From contig JAHEYU010000003.1 of NCBI GenBank assembly GCA_023251435.1, forward strand, positions 23,079-87,078: a stretch of DNA of 64,000 bases, read 5' to 3'. The position numbers and the translations under genes are program-made. Numbering within the stretch: position 1 is the first letter of the stretch; every line of letters starts with the position of its first letter. The notes beneath the pieces were generated by a model, which saw only the letters and a program-made list of their open reading frames with translations, did not search any database and was not told the DNA's origin. The stretch is from Bacteroidota bacterium (lineage in GTDB: Bacteria > Bacteroidota > Bacteroidia > Bacteroidales > Prolixibacteraceae). Below, piece after piece: positions 25,589 through 37,650 of this stretch.

Positions 25589-26677
25589 ATGGATCTGAAA
25601 TCTAAACTTAATCCCAAACGATTTATCAACAGGAATAAGATTCCTGTTGAAGAACTTGAACCGGTGAAATGTCAAAATTGCGATTATGAGTTTAAAGGAC
25701 ATTTTTGCCCCAATTGTGGTCAGGAAGTAGCCGAATTCAACCGCCCGTTTGGTTTTGTTTTGTACGATTTTGCCGGAAATTTTTTTGCTTTTGATACCCG
25801 CTTTTTTCGCACTTTCAAGTACTTGCTGTTTCGTCCGGGATTTCTGACTGCCGAGTTTTTTCAGGGCCGAAGGATGCGCTATTCTCCACCATTCAGGATA
25901 TTTGTATTTTTGAGTTTTATACTTTTTCTGTTGCTTCAAAGCCTGACAGAACGAACACTTGATGCTGTTCCGGAGTTAAAAGTATCCGATTCGTCGAAAC
26001 AGAAAAAGTTGAAGAATGGGTTGGTTTTAAACGCAGATATTGTTTTGGAGAACGATTCGGTTGCAAGTATGAATCCCGATTCGCTGGCAATGTTTCCGAT
26101 TGGAGCAAAGGATACTATTCAGCCCGATCCTGACGAATTGAACATCGACTTGTCTATTTTTGGAGATGAAAATACTCGTGAAAGTCTTCTGAAACTGGCT
26201 GATCAATTTCAAGGAAAGCTCGATAATACAGCCGACCCGGAGAAACGTAAACAATACAGTTCTTACATTGCCATGTTCCGGGCGCCCGAAATGGTAATTT
26301 CAAATGTGATGAAATACATGTCGTGGGCATTTTTTATTTTGCTACCGTTGTTTGCACTTGTGCTGAAACTGTTCTATATCCGGCGAGATCAGCTTTATAT
26401 CAGGCATTTGCTGTTCTCCATTCATTTGCATTCCTACTTGTTTTTTATCCTGATTTTGGTTGTCATCCTGAAACTTTTCTTTGAAAGCGGTACCACAGTG
26501 ATTAATCTTGCCCTTTTGTTATCGTTCCCTTTGTATTTTGTTTTGGCCATGCGTAAATTCTATGGACAAAGCTGGGGGAAAGTAGTTATGAAATTTATAG
26601 GGATTTCGTTCATTTATAACGTAATGTTGTGGGCAACAGTGATTTTTGTTTTTGCCAAATCTATCGGCTTAAGCTAA
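25589..26677 (+). CDS. DUF3667-domain membrane protein
   Basis: 363 residues. Starts at MDLKSKLNPK (an upstream TTG at 25553 would overlap ftcD). It carries a zinc ribbon CQNCDYEFKGHFCPNCGQ near residue 27, the DUF3667 core FFAFDTRFFRTFKYLLFRPG, and membrane helices near residues 100-125, 240-265 and in the C-terminal third. A long polar segment (residues 125-230) separates them. Function is unknown. It lies 16 bp after the ftcD stop and may be cotranscribed with the hut genes, though no functional link is evident. Confidence 0.82.
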   Translation: MDLKSKLNPKRFINRNKIPVEELEPVKCQNCDYEFKGHFCPNCGQEVAEFNRPFGFVLYDFAGNFFAFDTRFFRTFKYLLFRPGFLTAEFFQGRRMRYSPPFRIFVFLSFILFLLLQSLTERTLDAVPELKVSDSSKQKKLKNGLVLNADIVLENDSVASMNPDSLAMFPIGAKDTIQPDPDELNIDLSIFGDENTRESLLKLADQFQGKLDNTADPEKRKQYSSYIAMFRAPEMVISNVMKYMSWAFFILLPLFALVLKLFYIRRDQLYIRHLLFSIHLHSYLFFILILVVILKLFFESGTTVINLALLLSFPLYFVLAMRKFYGQSWGKVVMKFIGISFIYNVMLWATVIFVFAKSIGLS

Positions 26678-26738
26678 TAATGTGCTGAATTATCAATGAT
26701 TTTGTATTGCTAATGCAGATAAAAATTCTCAATTTTGC

Positions 26739-26773
26739 ATGCCTACCAGTTCCTACCGGTAGGCATTATTTTT
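26739..26773 (+). terminator. Terminator after the DUF3667 gene
   Basis: 9-bp stem ATGCCTACC / GGTAGGCAT with a 10-nt loop and a TATTTTTG tail. The tail also matches TAnnTTTG (26767-26774), so a promoter for the GH2 gene may start here. Confidence 0.75.
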
Positions 26774-26786
26774 GCCAATATGCTAA

Positions 26787-30005
<3,219 letters not shown>

Positions 30006-30052
30006 AAAGACGGTTGTCCGAAGACGTAAGTCTGAAAATATATAATTATAAG

Positions 30053-30082
30053 CGGGAGGCTTCGAAAGAAGCTTCCCGTTTA
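30053..30082. terminator. Terminator between GH2 and isomerase-like genes
   Basis: 11-bp stem CGGGAGGCTTC / GAAGCTTCCCG with one G-T pair, GAAA tetraloop and a T-rich tail; placed between convergent genes. Confidence 0.85.
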
Positions 30083-30123
30083 ATTTTAGAAGTCACCTTG
30101 ATATTATTGTTGAAATAATAGTC

Positions 30124-30984
30124 TCAAATTTTGTGAATGTATTCAGCGCTTTCCTTAAATGTTTCGGGATTCATCTCCACAAAGTAGTTTTTTACCCCAC
30201 ATTTTTCGGCAGCAGTAAAAAGTTCTTTCCAATCAACAATTCCCTGTCCGATTGGCACTTGTTTTTCGGTGGTTGCCGACCAATCGGCTAAGTGCGCAGA
30301 AATGAAACGTCCGGGATATTTATTAAAATAGGTAGCCGCTTTATATCCTATACTGATTACAGCTACCTGAAACTGCATTTTCACAAGTTCGGGATCGAAT
30401 TGTTTGAGCAGTTCATCATAAATCAGGACGCCGTCAATTTTTTCGAATTCCATGTGGTGGTTATGAAACCCGGTTTGAATACCGGCTTTTTTTGTTTTCG
30501 TACCAATCTCGTTCAATTCATCAGCAGCTTTTTTCCAGTCGCTCATGGTGGCATTTTTTGGAAGCCAAAAACTGGAAGCAATCATTTGTTTTTGTCCCGA
30601 TTCCAGTGCAAAATCAATCCGTTCGTTAAGGTTTTCCCGCAATTCGCCCATACCATAATGAGTGCTTTCCAGAACAAGTCCGGCATCCTCTGCAATCTTC
30701 TTCATTTCTATTCCTTTCATGCTCACTAAGGGCCCAAATCCTGAACTGACATATCCGGGTGGAGAACACATTTCAACACTTTGGTAGCCCTGTGCAGCCA
30801 TCATTTTTAGCGTTCCGGCAAAATCTTTTATCAGTTGGTCTTTTATAGTCCAAATCTGGAAGCCAAGAGGCTTTTTAAGTAATTTTGCTGTTGTTGCTGC
30901 TTCAAGATTTAAAGGCAAATTGGAGGCAAGTATGGCGGCTCCAATACCCATTGCGCTTTTACCGAAAAATTGACGTCTGTTCAT
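30124..30984 (-). CDS. Tat-exported sugar phosphate isomerase/epimerase-like TIM-barrel protein
   Basis: 286 residues. The N-terminus has a twin-arginine signal (NRRQFFGKSAMGIGAAILASN) predicting export by Tat. The mature part is a xylose-isomerase-like TIM barrel: KPLGFQIWTIKDQL, YQSVEMCSPPGY, GFHNHHMEFEK near residue 168 with metal-binding His residues, ISAHLADW near 232 and NYFVEMNPETF near 275 with a late Glu. Substrate is not predictable; many relatives sit in carbohydrate loci. It faces the GH2 gene and shares its terminator but not its promoter. Confidence 0.88.
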   Translation of the reverse strand: MNRRQFFGKSAMGIGAAILASNLPLNLEAATTAKLLKKPLGFQIWTIKDQLIKDFAGTLKMMAAQGYQSVEMCSPPGYVSSGFGPLVSMKGIEMKKIAEDAGLVLESTHYGMGELRENLNERIDFALESGQKQMIASSFWLPKNATMSDWKKAADELNEIGTKTKKAGIQTGFHNHHMEFEKIDGVLIYDELLKQFDPELVKMQFQVAVISIGYKAATYFNKYPGRFISAHLADWSATTEKQVPIGQGIVDWKELFTAAEKCGVKNYFVEMNPETFKESAEYIHKI

Positions 30985-31121
30985 AATTCAGGAGATTTTA
31001 GTTCTATTGCGAATGTAACTAAAAGGATTTAATAACAAATTTTACTCTTGCTTTAAATTTTCCAATTTGCAACATCCTAAAAGTTTGAGTTTTTGTTTTA
31101 CAAACCGTCTAAAAAGTAGAA

Positions 31122-31139
31122 GGGAGCCGGGCGGCTCCC
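31122..31139 (-). terminator. Terminator of the small Cys-containing gene
   Basis: On the minus strand the 7-bp stem GGGAGCC / GGCTCCC with a GCCC loop is followed by TTCTACTTTTT. It lies 12 bp past the 3' end of the gene. Confidence 0.75.
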
Positions 31140-31151
31140 AATCAATCTACA

Positions 31152-31382
31152 TTATTGCGATTCGTGAAAAAGGGTCTTGTTTTCTCTGACCTTGATACAT
31201 TTCTGATGATTATTAATCAGGGTCATTTTTTCTGTTTCAGTAAGTACGTCGAAATATGCTAATCGTTCTTTTAAAGTCAATTGTCTGATGTGTATAAAAA
31301 CACAATCTTTTTTCGCGTTAACCATTGGGCAATGGAATATAAGCCCGTAGTAATCTGAAATACAATTCCTCATAATCAACAT
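31152..31382 (-). CDS. Small conserved-looking hypothetical protein
   Basis: 76 residues with no signal peptide. Four Cys occur (RNCISDYYG, FHCPMVNAKKDCVF, HQKCIKVREN), and a helix LKERLAYFDVLTETEKMTLINNHQ fills the centre. I have seen similar short Bacteroidota proteins with this FxCP...C / LTxKERL / HxxC layout but cannot give a function. A strong terminator follows, and GAGAATG sits just before the start, both supporting a real gene. An alternative start MRNCIS at 31373 is equally possible. A metal-binding role is only a guess. Confidence 0.6.
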   Translation of the reverse strand: MLIMRNCISDYYGLIFHCPMVNAKKDCVFIHIRQLTLKERLAYFDVLTETEKMTLINNHQKCIKVRENKTLFHESQ

Positions 31383-31498
31383 ATCATTCTCGGTTCGAAC
31401 TGCCTACACTTTTAATTCCGAAAAACAGAAAAAGGTAACCCCCGAAATTGGAATATTTTTAAAATTTTTTGTTTGAAGAGCACTTTGCCATATTTTTA

Positions 31499-31506
31499 TA
31501 ATTTTG
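31499..31506 (+). promoter_or_regulatory. Candidate promoter of ffh (TAATTTTG, with upstream TTTG)
   Basis: TAATTTTG matches the Bacteroidota -7 consensus 37 bp before the ffh start. A TTTG at 31472-31475 lies 23 bp upstream, slightly more than the usual -33 spacing. Confidence 0.5.
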
Positions 31507-31543
31507 CAACAGTTTTATCAAAATGAAAACCGACTGAAACGAT

Positions 31544-32875
31544 ATGTTTGAAAATCTTAATGAAAAGCTGGAAAGATCCTTTAAACTCCTTAAAGGTCAG
31601 GGAAAAATTACCGAAATAAATATAGCGGAAACGCTTAAAGAAGTACGCAGGGCATTGCTCGACGCCGATGTTAACTTCAAGATAGCCAAGACATTTACTG
31701 AAAATGTCAGGAAAAAGGCGTTGGGAATGGACGTTCTCAATTCATTGAAACCTGGTCAGTTAATGGTGAAAATTGTTCACGATGAACTGGCTGAGTTGAT
31801 GGGTGGAAAATTCGTTGACATCAATCTGAAAGGAAATCCTTCAGTTATTTTAATTGCCGGGCTTCAAGGGTCGGGTAAAACAACTTTCGCCGGAAAGTTG
31901 GCTAAAATGCTGAAGAGCAAAAAGGGAAAGCATCCACTGTTGGTTGCCTGCGATATTTACAGGCCAGCTGCCATCGAACAGCTAAAAGTTCTCGGAGCAC
32001 AAATTAATGTTCCGGTTTATACTGAAGACGGCAATAGAAATCCTGTGAAGATCGCTTTGGATGCTATTCGTCAGGCAAAATTGCAGGGTAACGACGTTGT
32101 CATCATTGATACCGCTGGTCGTTTGGCCATCGATCAGGAAATGATGAACGAAATAAGTGCTGTTAAAGATGCTGTAAAGCCACACGAAATTTTGTTTGTG
32201 GTTGATGCAATGACCGGTCAGGATGCAGTAAACACAGCCAAAGAATTTAACGATCGCCTGGATTTCGACGGTGTTGTTTTAACAAAACTGGATGGTGATA
32301 CCCGTGGTGGTGCGGCCATTTCAATTCGTTCGGTGGTTGATAAGCCTATTAAATTTGTAGGTACCGGCGAAAAATTGGAAGCGCTTGATAATTTTCACCC
32401 TGAACGTATGGCCGACCGTATTCTCGGGATGGGCGATATTGTTTCGCTGGTTGAAAAAGCACAGGAACAATTTGATGAAGTTGAAGCAAAAAAACTTCAG
32501 CAAAAACTGGCAAAAAATCAGTTCAGTTTTAGCGATTTTCTGAAACAGATTCAGCAAATAAAAAAGATGGGTAACCTTAAAGACCTGGCAGCAATGATTC
32601 CGGGAATGGGTAAGGCATTGAAAGATGTGCAAATTGAAGATGATGCGTTTAAGCATATTGAAGCAATTATTTATTCGATGACACCAGCGGAGAGGGAAGA
32701 CCCGAGTCTGTTAAACGGATCGCGCCGCAAGCGTATTGCCGATGGTTCCGGAACCGACATTCAGGAAGTTAACCGGCTTATTAAACAATTTGCCGAAACA
32801 CGCAAAATGATGAAGGTGGTGTCGCAAGGCAAAAATATGACAAAAATGATGGGCAAAACCGGTCAGAAACGATAA
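31544..32875 (+). CDS. ffh: Signal recognition particle protein Ffh (SRP54)
   Basis: GTPase that, with 4.5S RNA, delivers nascent membrane proteins to the translocon. 443 residues. Seen: N-domain start FENLNEKLERSFKLLKGQG, ALLDADVNFKIAKTF, GTPase P-loop IAGLQGSGKTTFAGKLA near residue 105, DTAGRLAIDQEMM, TKLDGDTRGGAA and FVGTGEKLEALDNFHPERM. The C-terminal M domain has IPGMGK and MTPAEREDPSLLNGSRRKRIA, with a Met-rich end. The partner FtsY is in this window at 44044. folD follows after 19 bp. Confidence 0.98.
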   Translation: MFENLNEKLERSFKLLKGQGKITEINIAETLKEVRRALLDADVNFKIAKTFTENVRKKALGMDVLNSLKPGQLMVKIVHDELAELMGGKFVDINLKGNPSVILIAGLQGSGKTTFAGKLAKMLKSKKGKHPLLVACDIYRPAAIEQLKVLGAQINVPVYTEDGNRNPVKIALDAIRQAKLQGNDVVIIDTAGRLAIDQEMMNEISAVKDAVKPHEILFVVDAMTGQDAVNTAKEFNDRLDFDGVVLTKLDGDTRGGAAISIRSVVDKPIKFVGTGEKLEALDNFHPERMADRILGMGDIVSLVEKAQEQFDEVEAKKLQQKLAKNQFSFSDFLKQIQQIKKMGNLKDLAAMIPGMGKALKDVQIEDDAFKHIEAIIYSMTPAEREDPSLLNGSRRKRIADGSGTDIQEVNRLIKQFAETRKMMKVVSQGKNMTKMMGKTGQKR

Positions 32876-32894
32876 TCCAATTAAATAGGTTAAT

Positions 32895-33764
32895 ATGATT
32901 TTAATTGACGGAAAAAAGACGGCTGACGATATTAAAAAGGAAATTGCCGAAGAAGTAAAGATGATTGTTGCCCAGGGTAAACGTGCTCCGCATTTGGCGG
33001 CCGTTCTGGTTGGACACGACGGAGGAAGTGAGACTTACGTGGCCTTTAAAATTAAAGATTGCGAGGAAGTCGGATTTCGGTCGTCGCTAATCCGGTTTGA
33101 GGACAATGTGACCGAAGCCGAATTGATAGCTAAAGTTCATGAATTAAATCAGGATACTGAATTAGATGGATTTATTGTGCAGTTACCTCTGCCAAAGCAT
33201 ATTTCAGAACAAAAAATAATTGAAGCAATTGATCCGCGAAAAGATGTGGATGGTTTCCATCCCGAAAATGTTGGAAGACTGGTTCTTGGAATGCCGGCAT
33301 TTTTATCAGCAACTCCATTTGGCATCGTTGAATTGCTTAAAAGATACCAAATTCCAACATCAGGAAAGAATTGCGTAATTGTTGGCCGAAGCAATATTGT
33401 AGGGCGCCCGCTAAGCATTTTAATGTCGCAAAAAGGAGTAAATGCTACCGTTACCGTTGCTCATAGTCGAACCAAAGATCTCGAGAAAGTTTGCGCTGAA
33501 GCTGATATTCTTATAGCCGCATTGGGATCGCCTGAGTTTATTAAGGCAAACATGGTAAAAGAAGGTGCCGTTGTAATAGATGTTGGAACAACACGTGTTG
33601 CAGCTCCGGAAACTAAATCAGGATGGCGTTTGAAGGGAGATGTCAGGTTTGATGAAGTTGCACCGAAATGTAGCTATATTACACCTGTACCGGGCGGAGT
33701 TGGTCCAATGACAAGAGTGTCACTTCTGCTTAATACCATTATGGCAGCCAAAAAACGAGTTTAA
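32895..33764 (+). CDS. folD: Methylenetetrahydrofolate dehydrogenase / methenyltetrahydrofolate cyclohydrolase
   Basis: Interconverts 5,10-methylene-THF, methenyl-THF and 10-formyl-THF. 289 residues. Seen: [26 protein letters not shown] near residue 36 with the catalytic Lys, [12 protein letters not shown] near residue 93, [15 protein letters not shown], the NADP loop [16 protein letters not shown] near 160, and [15 protein letters not shown] at the end. Follows ffh in the same transcript. Products of FtcD could enter the folate pool through this enzyme. Confidence 0.98.
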   Translation: MILIDGKKTADDIKKEIAEEVKMIVAQGKRAPHLAAVLVGHDGGSETYVAFKIKDCEEVGFRSSLIRFEDNVTEAELIAKVHELNQDTELDGFIVQLPLPKHISEQKIIEAIDPRKDVDGFHPENVGRLVLGMPAFLSATPFGIVELLKRYQIPTSGKNCVIVGRSNIVGRPLSILMSQKGVNATVTVAHSRTKDLEKVCAEADILIAALGSPEFIKANMVKEGAVVIDVGTTRVAAPETKSGWRLKGDVRFDEVAPKCSYITPVPGGVGPMTRVSLLLNTIMAAKKRV

Positions 33765-33810
33765 CGCAGTTACCAATTAAAAGACAATATACTTGTATAT
33801 CAATTATCCT

Positions 33811-33858
33811 CCAAAAGAAAGCTCCCGGCAATTTAGTTTGTCGGGAGCTTTCTTTTGG
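33811..33858. terminator. Strong bidirectional terminator after folD
   Basis: Perfect 17-bp inverted repeat CCAAAAGAAAGCTCCCG / CGGGAGCTTTCTTTTGG around a 14-nt loop, between convergent genes. The A-rich and T-rich arms provide the U tracts on both strands. Confidence 0.9.
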
Positions 33859-33913
33859 ATAGAATTTTTAATCTGAACACAATAAGGAAATTTTGTTTTT
33901 AGTGTTTCTTTTC

Positions 33914-34363
33914 CTACCTGTATGGCAATGCAGCCAGTGTGTCAGCCAATTTGTTAATACCTTCTTCCAGTTTCTTGTTTACCATCATTTTTATCATCAT
34001 GCTCATGTCGGCATCAAGGGTGAGCCTCATTTTGGTCTGGTAAGCATCGACAGGAAGCAGTTGTATCCAAAACACAATACTTAATGGCAGACTTCCGGTG
34101 CTACTGATTTTGATGGTTTTTACAGGTTCACGATCGATGATCCTGATTTCGGCCAATCCCATTCCCCCAATTTGAAAGCGGCAAGAATCAGCATCGGATT
34201 CAAAATTAGAAATTTTGATTTGCGGAACCTGTTCTGTTATCTTCTCCAAAAGTCCGTCGTTAATGTATTTCGACAGGTTTTCGAAGTTTGACAGGTAATT
34301 GTATATTATTTCCTGATTGTTGTTGATGATTTTTATATCGCTGATATACTTACTGATACCCAT
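33914..34363 (-). CDS. SRPBCC-fold protein
   Basis: 149 residues with the START/SRPBCC layout: an N-terminal strand KIINNNQEIIYNYLSN leading to a first helix, central beta-strands (ISNFESDADSCRFQI, GLAEIRIIDREPVKTIKISS, TKMRLTLDADM), then a long C-terminal helix MMIKMMVNKKLEEGINKLADTLAAL. Such proteins bind hydrophobic ligands; nothing identifies the ligand. It is 15 bp after pyrE on the same strand, so in the same transcript. Known in Bacteroidota next to pyrE as an uncharacterised partner. Confidence 0.75.
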   Translation of the reverse strand: MGISKYISDIKIINNNQEIIYNYLSNFENLSKYINDGLLEKITEQVPQIKISNFESDADSCRFQIGGMGLAEIRIIDREPVKTIKISSTGSLPLSIVFWIQLLPVDAYQTKMRLTLDADMSMMIKMMVNKKLEEGINKLADTLAALPYR

Positions 34364-34378
34364 AGTTTCCGATATTAT

Positions 34379-35014
34379 CTATTTGCCCCAGCTTTCAGGT
34401 TGTTCGCGCCATTTATTGAGCTTTTCAACTTCCTCCGGTTTTACGTCGCCCGATTCTAGTGCAAGATCAATTAAAACCTGGTAACGGCTAAGAGCAGTCA
34501 GTTCAAGACCTGCTTCAGCAAAGTTTTTGCGGGCCAGCGGAAAATTATAAGTAAAAATAGCTAACATTCCCAACACATCGCCACCGAAATTGGTGATGGC
34601 ATCAGCTGCTTTCAGGCTGCTTAACCCGGTCGAAATCAGGTCTTCAATAATTACAACTTTCTGTCCGGCTTTCATGTCGCCTTCAATCAGGTTTTCCAAA
34701 CCATGATCTTTCGGTTTTGCCCTGACATAAATAAACGGTAATCCAAGTTCCTGAGCAACCAGCATTCCGTGCGCAATTGCGCCGGTAGCAACACCGGCAA
34801 TCACTTCAGCCTGCGGATATTTGTCGCGGATAATTTTACAGAATTGCTCGCAGATAAAAGTTCTTTCAGCCGGATAAGACATTATCTTGCGATTGTCGCA
34901 ATATATCGGGGCTTTCCAGCCCGATGCCCATGTAAAGGGATTGTTTGGCTGTACTTTTATCGTGTTTATTTGAAGGAGTTTCTTTGTAACTTCGAGTTGA
35001 ATTTGTTCAATCAT
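34379..35014 (-). CDS. pyrE: Orotate phosphoribosyltransferase
   Basis: Transfers ribose-5-phosphate from PRPP to orotate in pyrimidine synthesis. 211 residues. Seen: FTWASGWKAPIYCDNRK near residue 28, EVIAGVATGAIAHGMLVAQELGLPFIYVRAKPKDHG, and the PRPP loop VVIIEDLISTGLSSLKAADA near residue 120. The usual final helix is followed by an EEVEKLNKWREQPESWGK tail. It is divergent from the Nudix gene, with only a 35-bp gap, so their promoters overlap. Confidence 0.97.
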   Translation of the reverse strand: MIEQIQLEVTKKLLQINTIKVQPNNPFTWASGWKAPIYCDNRKIMSYPAERTFICEQFCKIIRDKYPQAEVIAGVATGAIAHGMLVAQELGLPFIYVRAKPKDHGLENLIEGDMKAGQKVVIIEDLISTGLSSLKAADAITNFGGDVLGMLAIFTYNFPLARKNFAEAGLELTALSRYQVLIDLALESGDVKPEEVEKLNKWREQPESWGK

Positions 35015-35049
35015 GATTGATTTGTTTTTTACTTAAATAATAATGGCAA

Positions 35050-35682
35050 ATGTACAAAGTTTTTTTCAATGACTCTACTATACAGCTAAGTGCAGGGAGT
35101 AAAAAATCATCTAAAAATAACATAGATCAAGCGATTGATTGTGAGGATTCTGGCTTTGTCGCGAAGCTTATTTCTGAAATAGAATCCGGCACAAAAGCCA
35201 TCGATTTTGTAATTCAGAATAAAGAAATTGACAAGCTTTGGGATTGTTTCAGAAGTCAGTTTGTTGAATTACCCGCCGCCGGTGGTTTGGTTCAAAATGG
35301 TGATGGTTCATTGTTGTTTATCAGGCGATTGGGTGTTTGGGATTTGCCAAAGGGTAAAATCGAAAAGGGTGAAACTCCTGAAAACGCAGCCATTCGTGAA
35401 GTGGAGGAGGAGTGTGGTGTATCCGGACTGAAAATTATCAGGCAACTTGATTCAACATTTCATATTTACCGCTCACCCTATCTTAAATCTCTGAATAATC
35501 TGGTACTTAAAGAAACGAAATGGTTTTTGATGAGTTGCAGCGAAGGGCAAACGCTTGTTCCGCAAATGGAGGAAAATATTGAAGAAGTTAAGTGGTTTGC
35601 TTTGAATGAAATTGAGGGAGCAATAGCAAATACATATTCGAGTTTACGCGAATTTCTGGCAAAAACCATCCCTGCTATCTGA
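35050..35682 (+). CDS. Nudix hydrolase
   Basis: 210 residues. A full Nudix box GKIEKGETPENAAIREVEEECGV is present (checked GX5EX7REUXEEXGU with G at 102, all positions kept), preceded by GGLVQNGDGSLLFIRRLGVWDLPK. The first 75 residues form an unrelated small N-terminal part. Substrate is unknown: nucleotide diphosphate derivatives are typical. It is convergent with the TlpA-like gene and overlaps its stop region by 8 bp, and divergent from pyrE. Confidence 0.93.
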   Translation: MYKVFFNDSTIQLSAGSKKSSKNNIDQAIDCEDSGFVAKLISEIESGTKAIDFVIQNKEIDKLWDCFRSQFVELPAAGGLVQNGDGSLLFIRRLGVWDLPKGKIEKGETPENAAIREVEEECGVSGLKIIRQLDSTFHIYRSPYLKSLNNLVLKETKWFLMSCSEGQTLVPQMEENIEEVKWFALNEIEGAIANTYSSLREFLAKTIPAI

Positions 35683-37099
35683 CATTCTGGCCGCCTTGCT
35701 TTTGTAATTCCTTGAAATGGTCGCTTTTTAGAATCTGCCCCAACTTGCGGTCAAGGCCATCAATTGGGTTGGGTGCAGGCGATAGTAACAGTTTTCCGTC
35801 TTTTCCGATAAGGAATGAATTTGGAACCGTTTTTACTTTGTAGGTTTCTTTAATATTGCTGCTGGTGGTTGTAAATATACCTGCCCATTCGGCTGTGTTC
35901 TTAAAGTTTGCCTGTTCAGGAATTACATTAATAACAATAATTTTCCCTTTGTAGCGGCCCGTAATGGTTTTTAACGCATCGAGGTGCTGACGGCAAACAG
36001 AATTTTTCGGATCGGTAAAATGCAGATAGATATATGTATTTTGAAAATCTGAAAAGCGCACAGTTTTCCCTGTCAAATCTTTAAGGCTGATCGATGGCGG
36101 AAGTGTTCCGCTGGTCAGATAAGTGAGTTTCTTCCTGATCAGCAGCGCTGTTTTTTGCTCGTAGCTGCTCCATCCGGCTTCTTTCGTCAGATCGAGCATT
36201 TTCAGAAGAGATGCCTTGTTGAAATTTCCGCTGTAATAAGCGTCTTTGATCGATTTTAGCAATACCCAATGCGCCAGTTCCTTGTTGAAGTTTAATTCCT
36301 TTTGAAAATATTCATCCAACAATTGCAGCTTTGCAGTGTTGATCATGTTTTTAATTGCGGTATGGTGAGTGGTGTTCTCCAGAAGACTGAAATAATTCAG
36401 GAAAACCTGATTAAACAAATTTGAATAAGCGCCCAGGTTGTAAACAGGCTTTGTTTTTCTGAAATATGATTCGGAAAAAGTGGTCGATTTCCCTTGATGG
36501 AGGGCAAATTCAAGGTTTGCTTTCCTGAATGATTTATGCGATTCGAGAAAAGAATTGTCGGTTTTAGGAAATTCACGGCCGAGTTTCTGCTTCACTGTAT
36601 CGACCAGCGAACCCGATTGATTGACAAATATTTGGTCGAAATAATCGTTTTCGTATTTTGAATAAGCCATTTCAAATTGCTGAATCAAAACATTTAAGTC
36701 GTGGCTTGCAGGTTTCGATATTCCGAACCAAACAGGTTCAGGTTTTGTGAATGGATTTCTCTTCTGTGATTCGGTTAAATTTCTTTTTGGAGGAAACAAT
36801 AACTGATACGACTTGCCTGGCTCAAGATAAATCATTCCATGATAACCGTCGAAGTCCGCAAAACAAAGGCTGGTTTCAGTCAGGTCAAATTCGAGTTCGA
36901 AAAATCCGTCAGTATTGAAAAGAATCTCGCCCAATCTGATGGTTTCCTCTGAAATAAAGTCGTGATAAATATTTAGCTCGATGGAGTTATTTGCATATTC
37001 AATGACTTTTCCTGAAATTTTTACAGGAGCGGTAAACGCTTTTCCGGCTACCGATAGGCAGATAATGAAAAATACAGTTTTCAGGTTATTAATGTTCAC
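35675..37099 (-). CDS. Secreted TlpA-like protein with degenerate thioredoxin site
   Basis: 474 residues. Signal peptide MNINNLKTVFFIICLSVAGKAFTAP. Residues 25-325 form an unrecognised helical and beta domain typical of the N-terminal part of Bacteroidota TlpA/AhpC-type secreted proteins. The C-terminal thioredoxin-like domain starts with SLKDLTGKTVRFSDFQ and ends PNSFLIGKDGKLLL. The CxxC site reads NSVC (Asn366, Cys369): the first Cys is missing, so it cannot form the usual disulfide. The start codon overlaps the coaD stop by 4 bases. Confidence 0.85.
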   Translation of the reverse strand: MNINNLKTVFFIICLSVAGKAFTAPVKISGKVIEYANNSIELNIYHDFISEETIRLGEILFNTDGFFELEFDLTETSLCFADFDGYHGMIYLEPGKSYQLLFPPKRNLTESQKRNPFTKPEPVWFGISKPASHDLNVLIQQFEMAYSKYENDYFDQIFVNQSGSLVDTVKQKLGREFPKTDNSFLESHKSFRKANLEFALHQGKSTTFSESYFRKTKPVYNLGAYSNLFNQVFLNYFSLLENTTHHTAIKNMINTAKLQLLDEYFQKELNFNKELAHWVLLKSIKDAYYSGNFNKASLLKMLDLTKEAGWSSYEQKTALLIRKKLTYLTSGTLPPSISLKDLTGKTVRFSDFQNTYIYLHFTDPKNSVCRQHLDALKTITGRYKGKIIVINVIPEQANFKNTAEWAGIFTTTSSNIKETYKVKTVPNSFLIGKDGKLLLSPAPNPIDGLDRKLGQILKSDHFKELQKQGGQNVR

Positions 37100-37578
37100 T
37101 CTTCTTCCTGTTTGAATTCCGACATATTTAGAGCCGCTGGTAAAAACATACTGGCATCGCCGCCGTGTAATATAATATCGCGAACAATGGTCGAATTGAT
37201 GGGTGTATGTTCTGGAGTAGTCAGTAAGAAAACCGATTCGATTTTTGGGTGCATTTTCTTGTTCACCTGGGCAATTGCCCGTTCGAATTCAAAGTCGGCA
37301 GAAGTACGCAATCCACGAAGAATATAACCGGCATTTACTTTCCTGCAAAAATCAACAGTAAGTCCTTCATAACATTCAACGGTTACACTCGGGTCATTTT
37401 TGAAAACTTCATTAATCCACTTTTCTCTTTTCTCAACCGGGAAGAACGATCTCTTATTCGAATTGTATCCAATCATGACAATAATTTTGTCGAACAATGG
37501 AATCGCACGTTTTACAATACTTTCGTGACCAACTGTAAAAGGATCAAATGACCCAGGGAAAATGGCAATTCGCTCCAT
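37096..37578 (-). CDS. coaD: Phosphopantetheine adenylyltransferase
   Basis: Penultimate step of coenzyme A synthesis: 4'-phosphopantetheine plus ATP to dephospho-CoA. 160 residues. Seen: IFPGSFDPFTVGHESIVKRA near residue 5 with TxGH, VMIGYNSNKRSFF, GLRTSADFEFERAIAQVNK near residue 88 and a TPEHTPINSTIVRDI ISSS-like motif near residue 117. Typical length. It leads the TlpA-like gene with a 4-base overlap (ATGA). Confidence 0.97.
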   Translation of the reverse strand: MERIAIFPGSFDPFTVGHESIVKRAIPLFDKIIVMIGYNSNKRSFFPVEKREKWINEVFKNDPSVTVECYEGLTVDFCRKVNAGYILRGLRTSADFEFERAIAQVNKKMHPKIESVFLLTTPEHTPINSTIVRDIILHGGDASMFLPAALNMSEFKQEEE

Positions 37579-37650
37579 AGTGGTAATTTTTCTGAAATTT
37601 TAAAGTTGTAAATATAGTTGTAATTCAAAAGCAGCAAGTAAAACGCAGGT

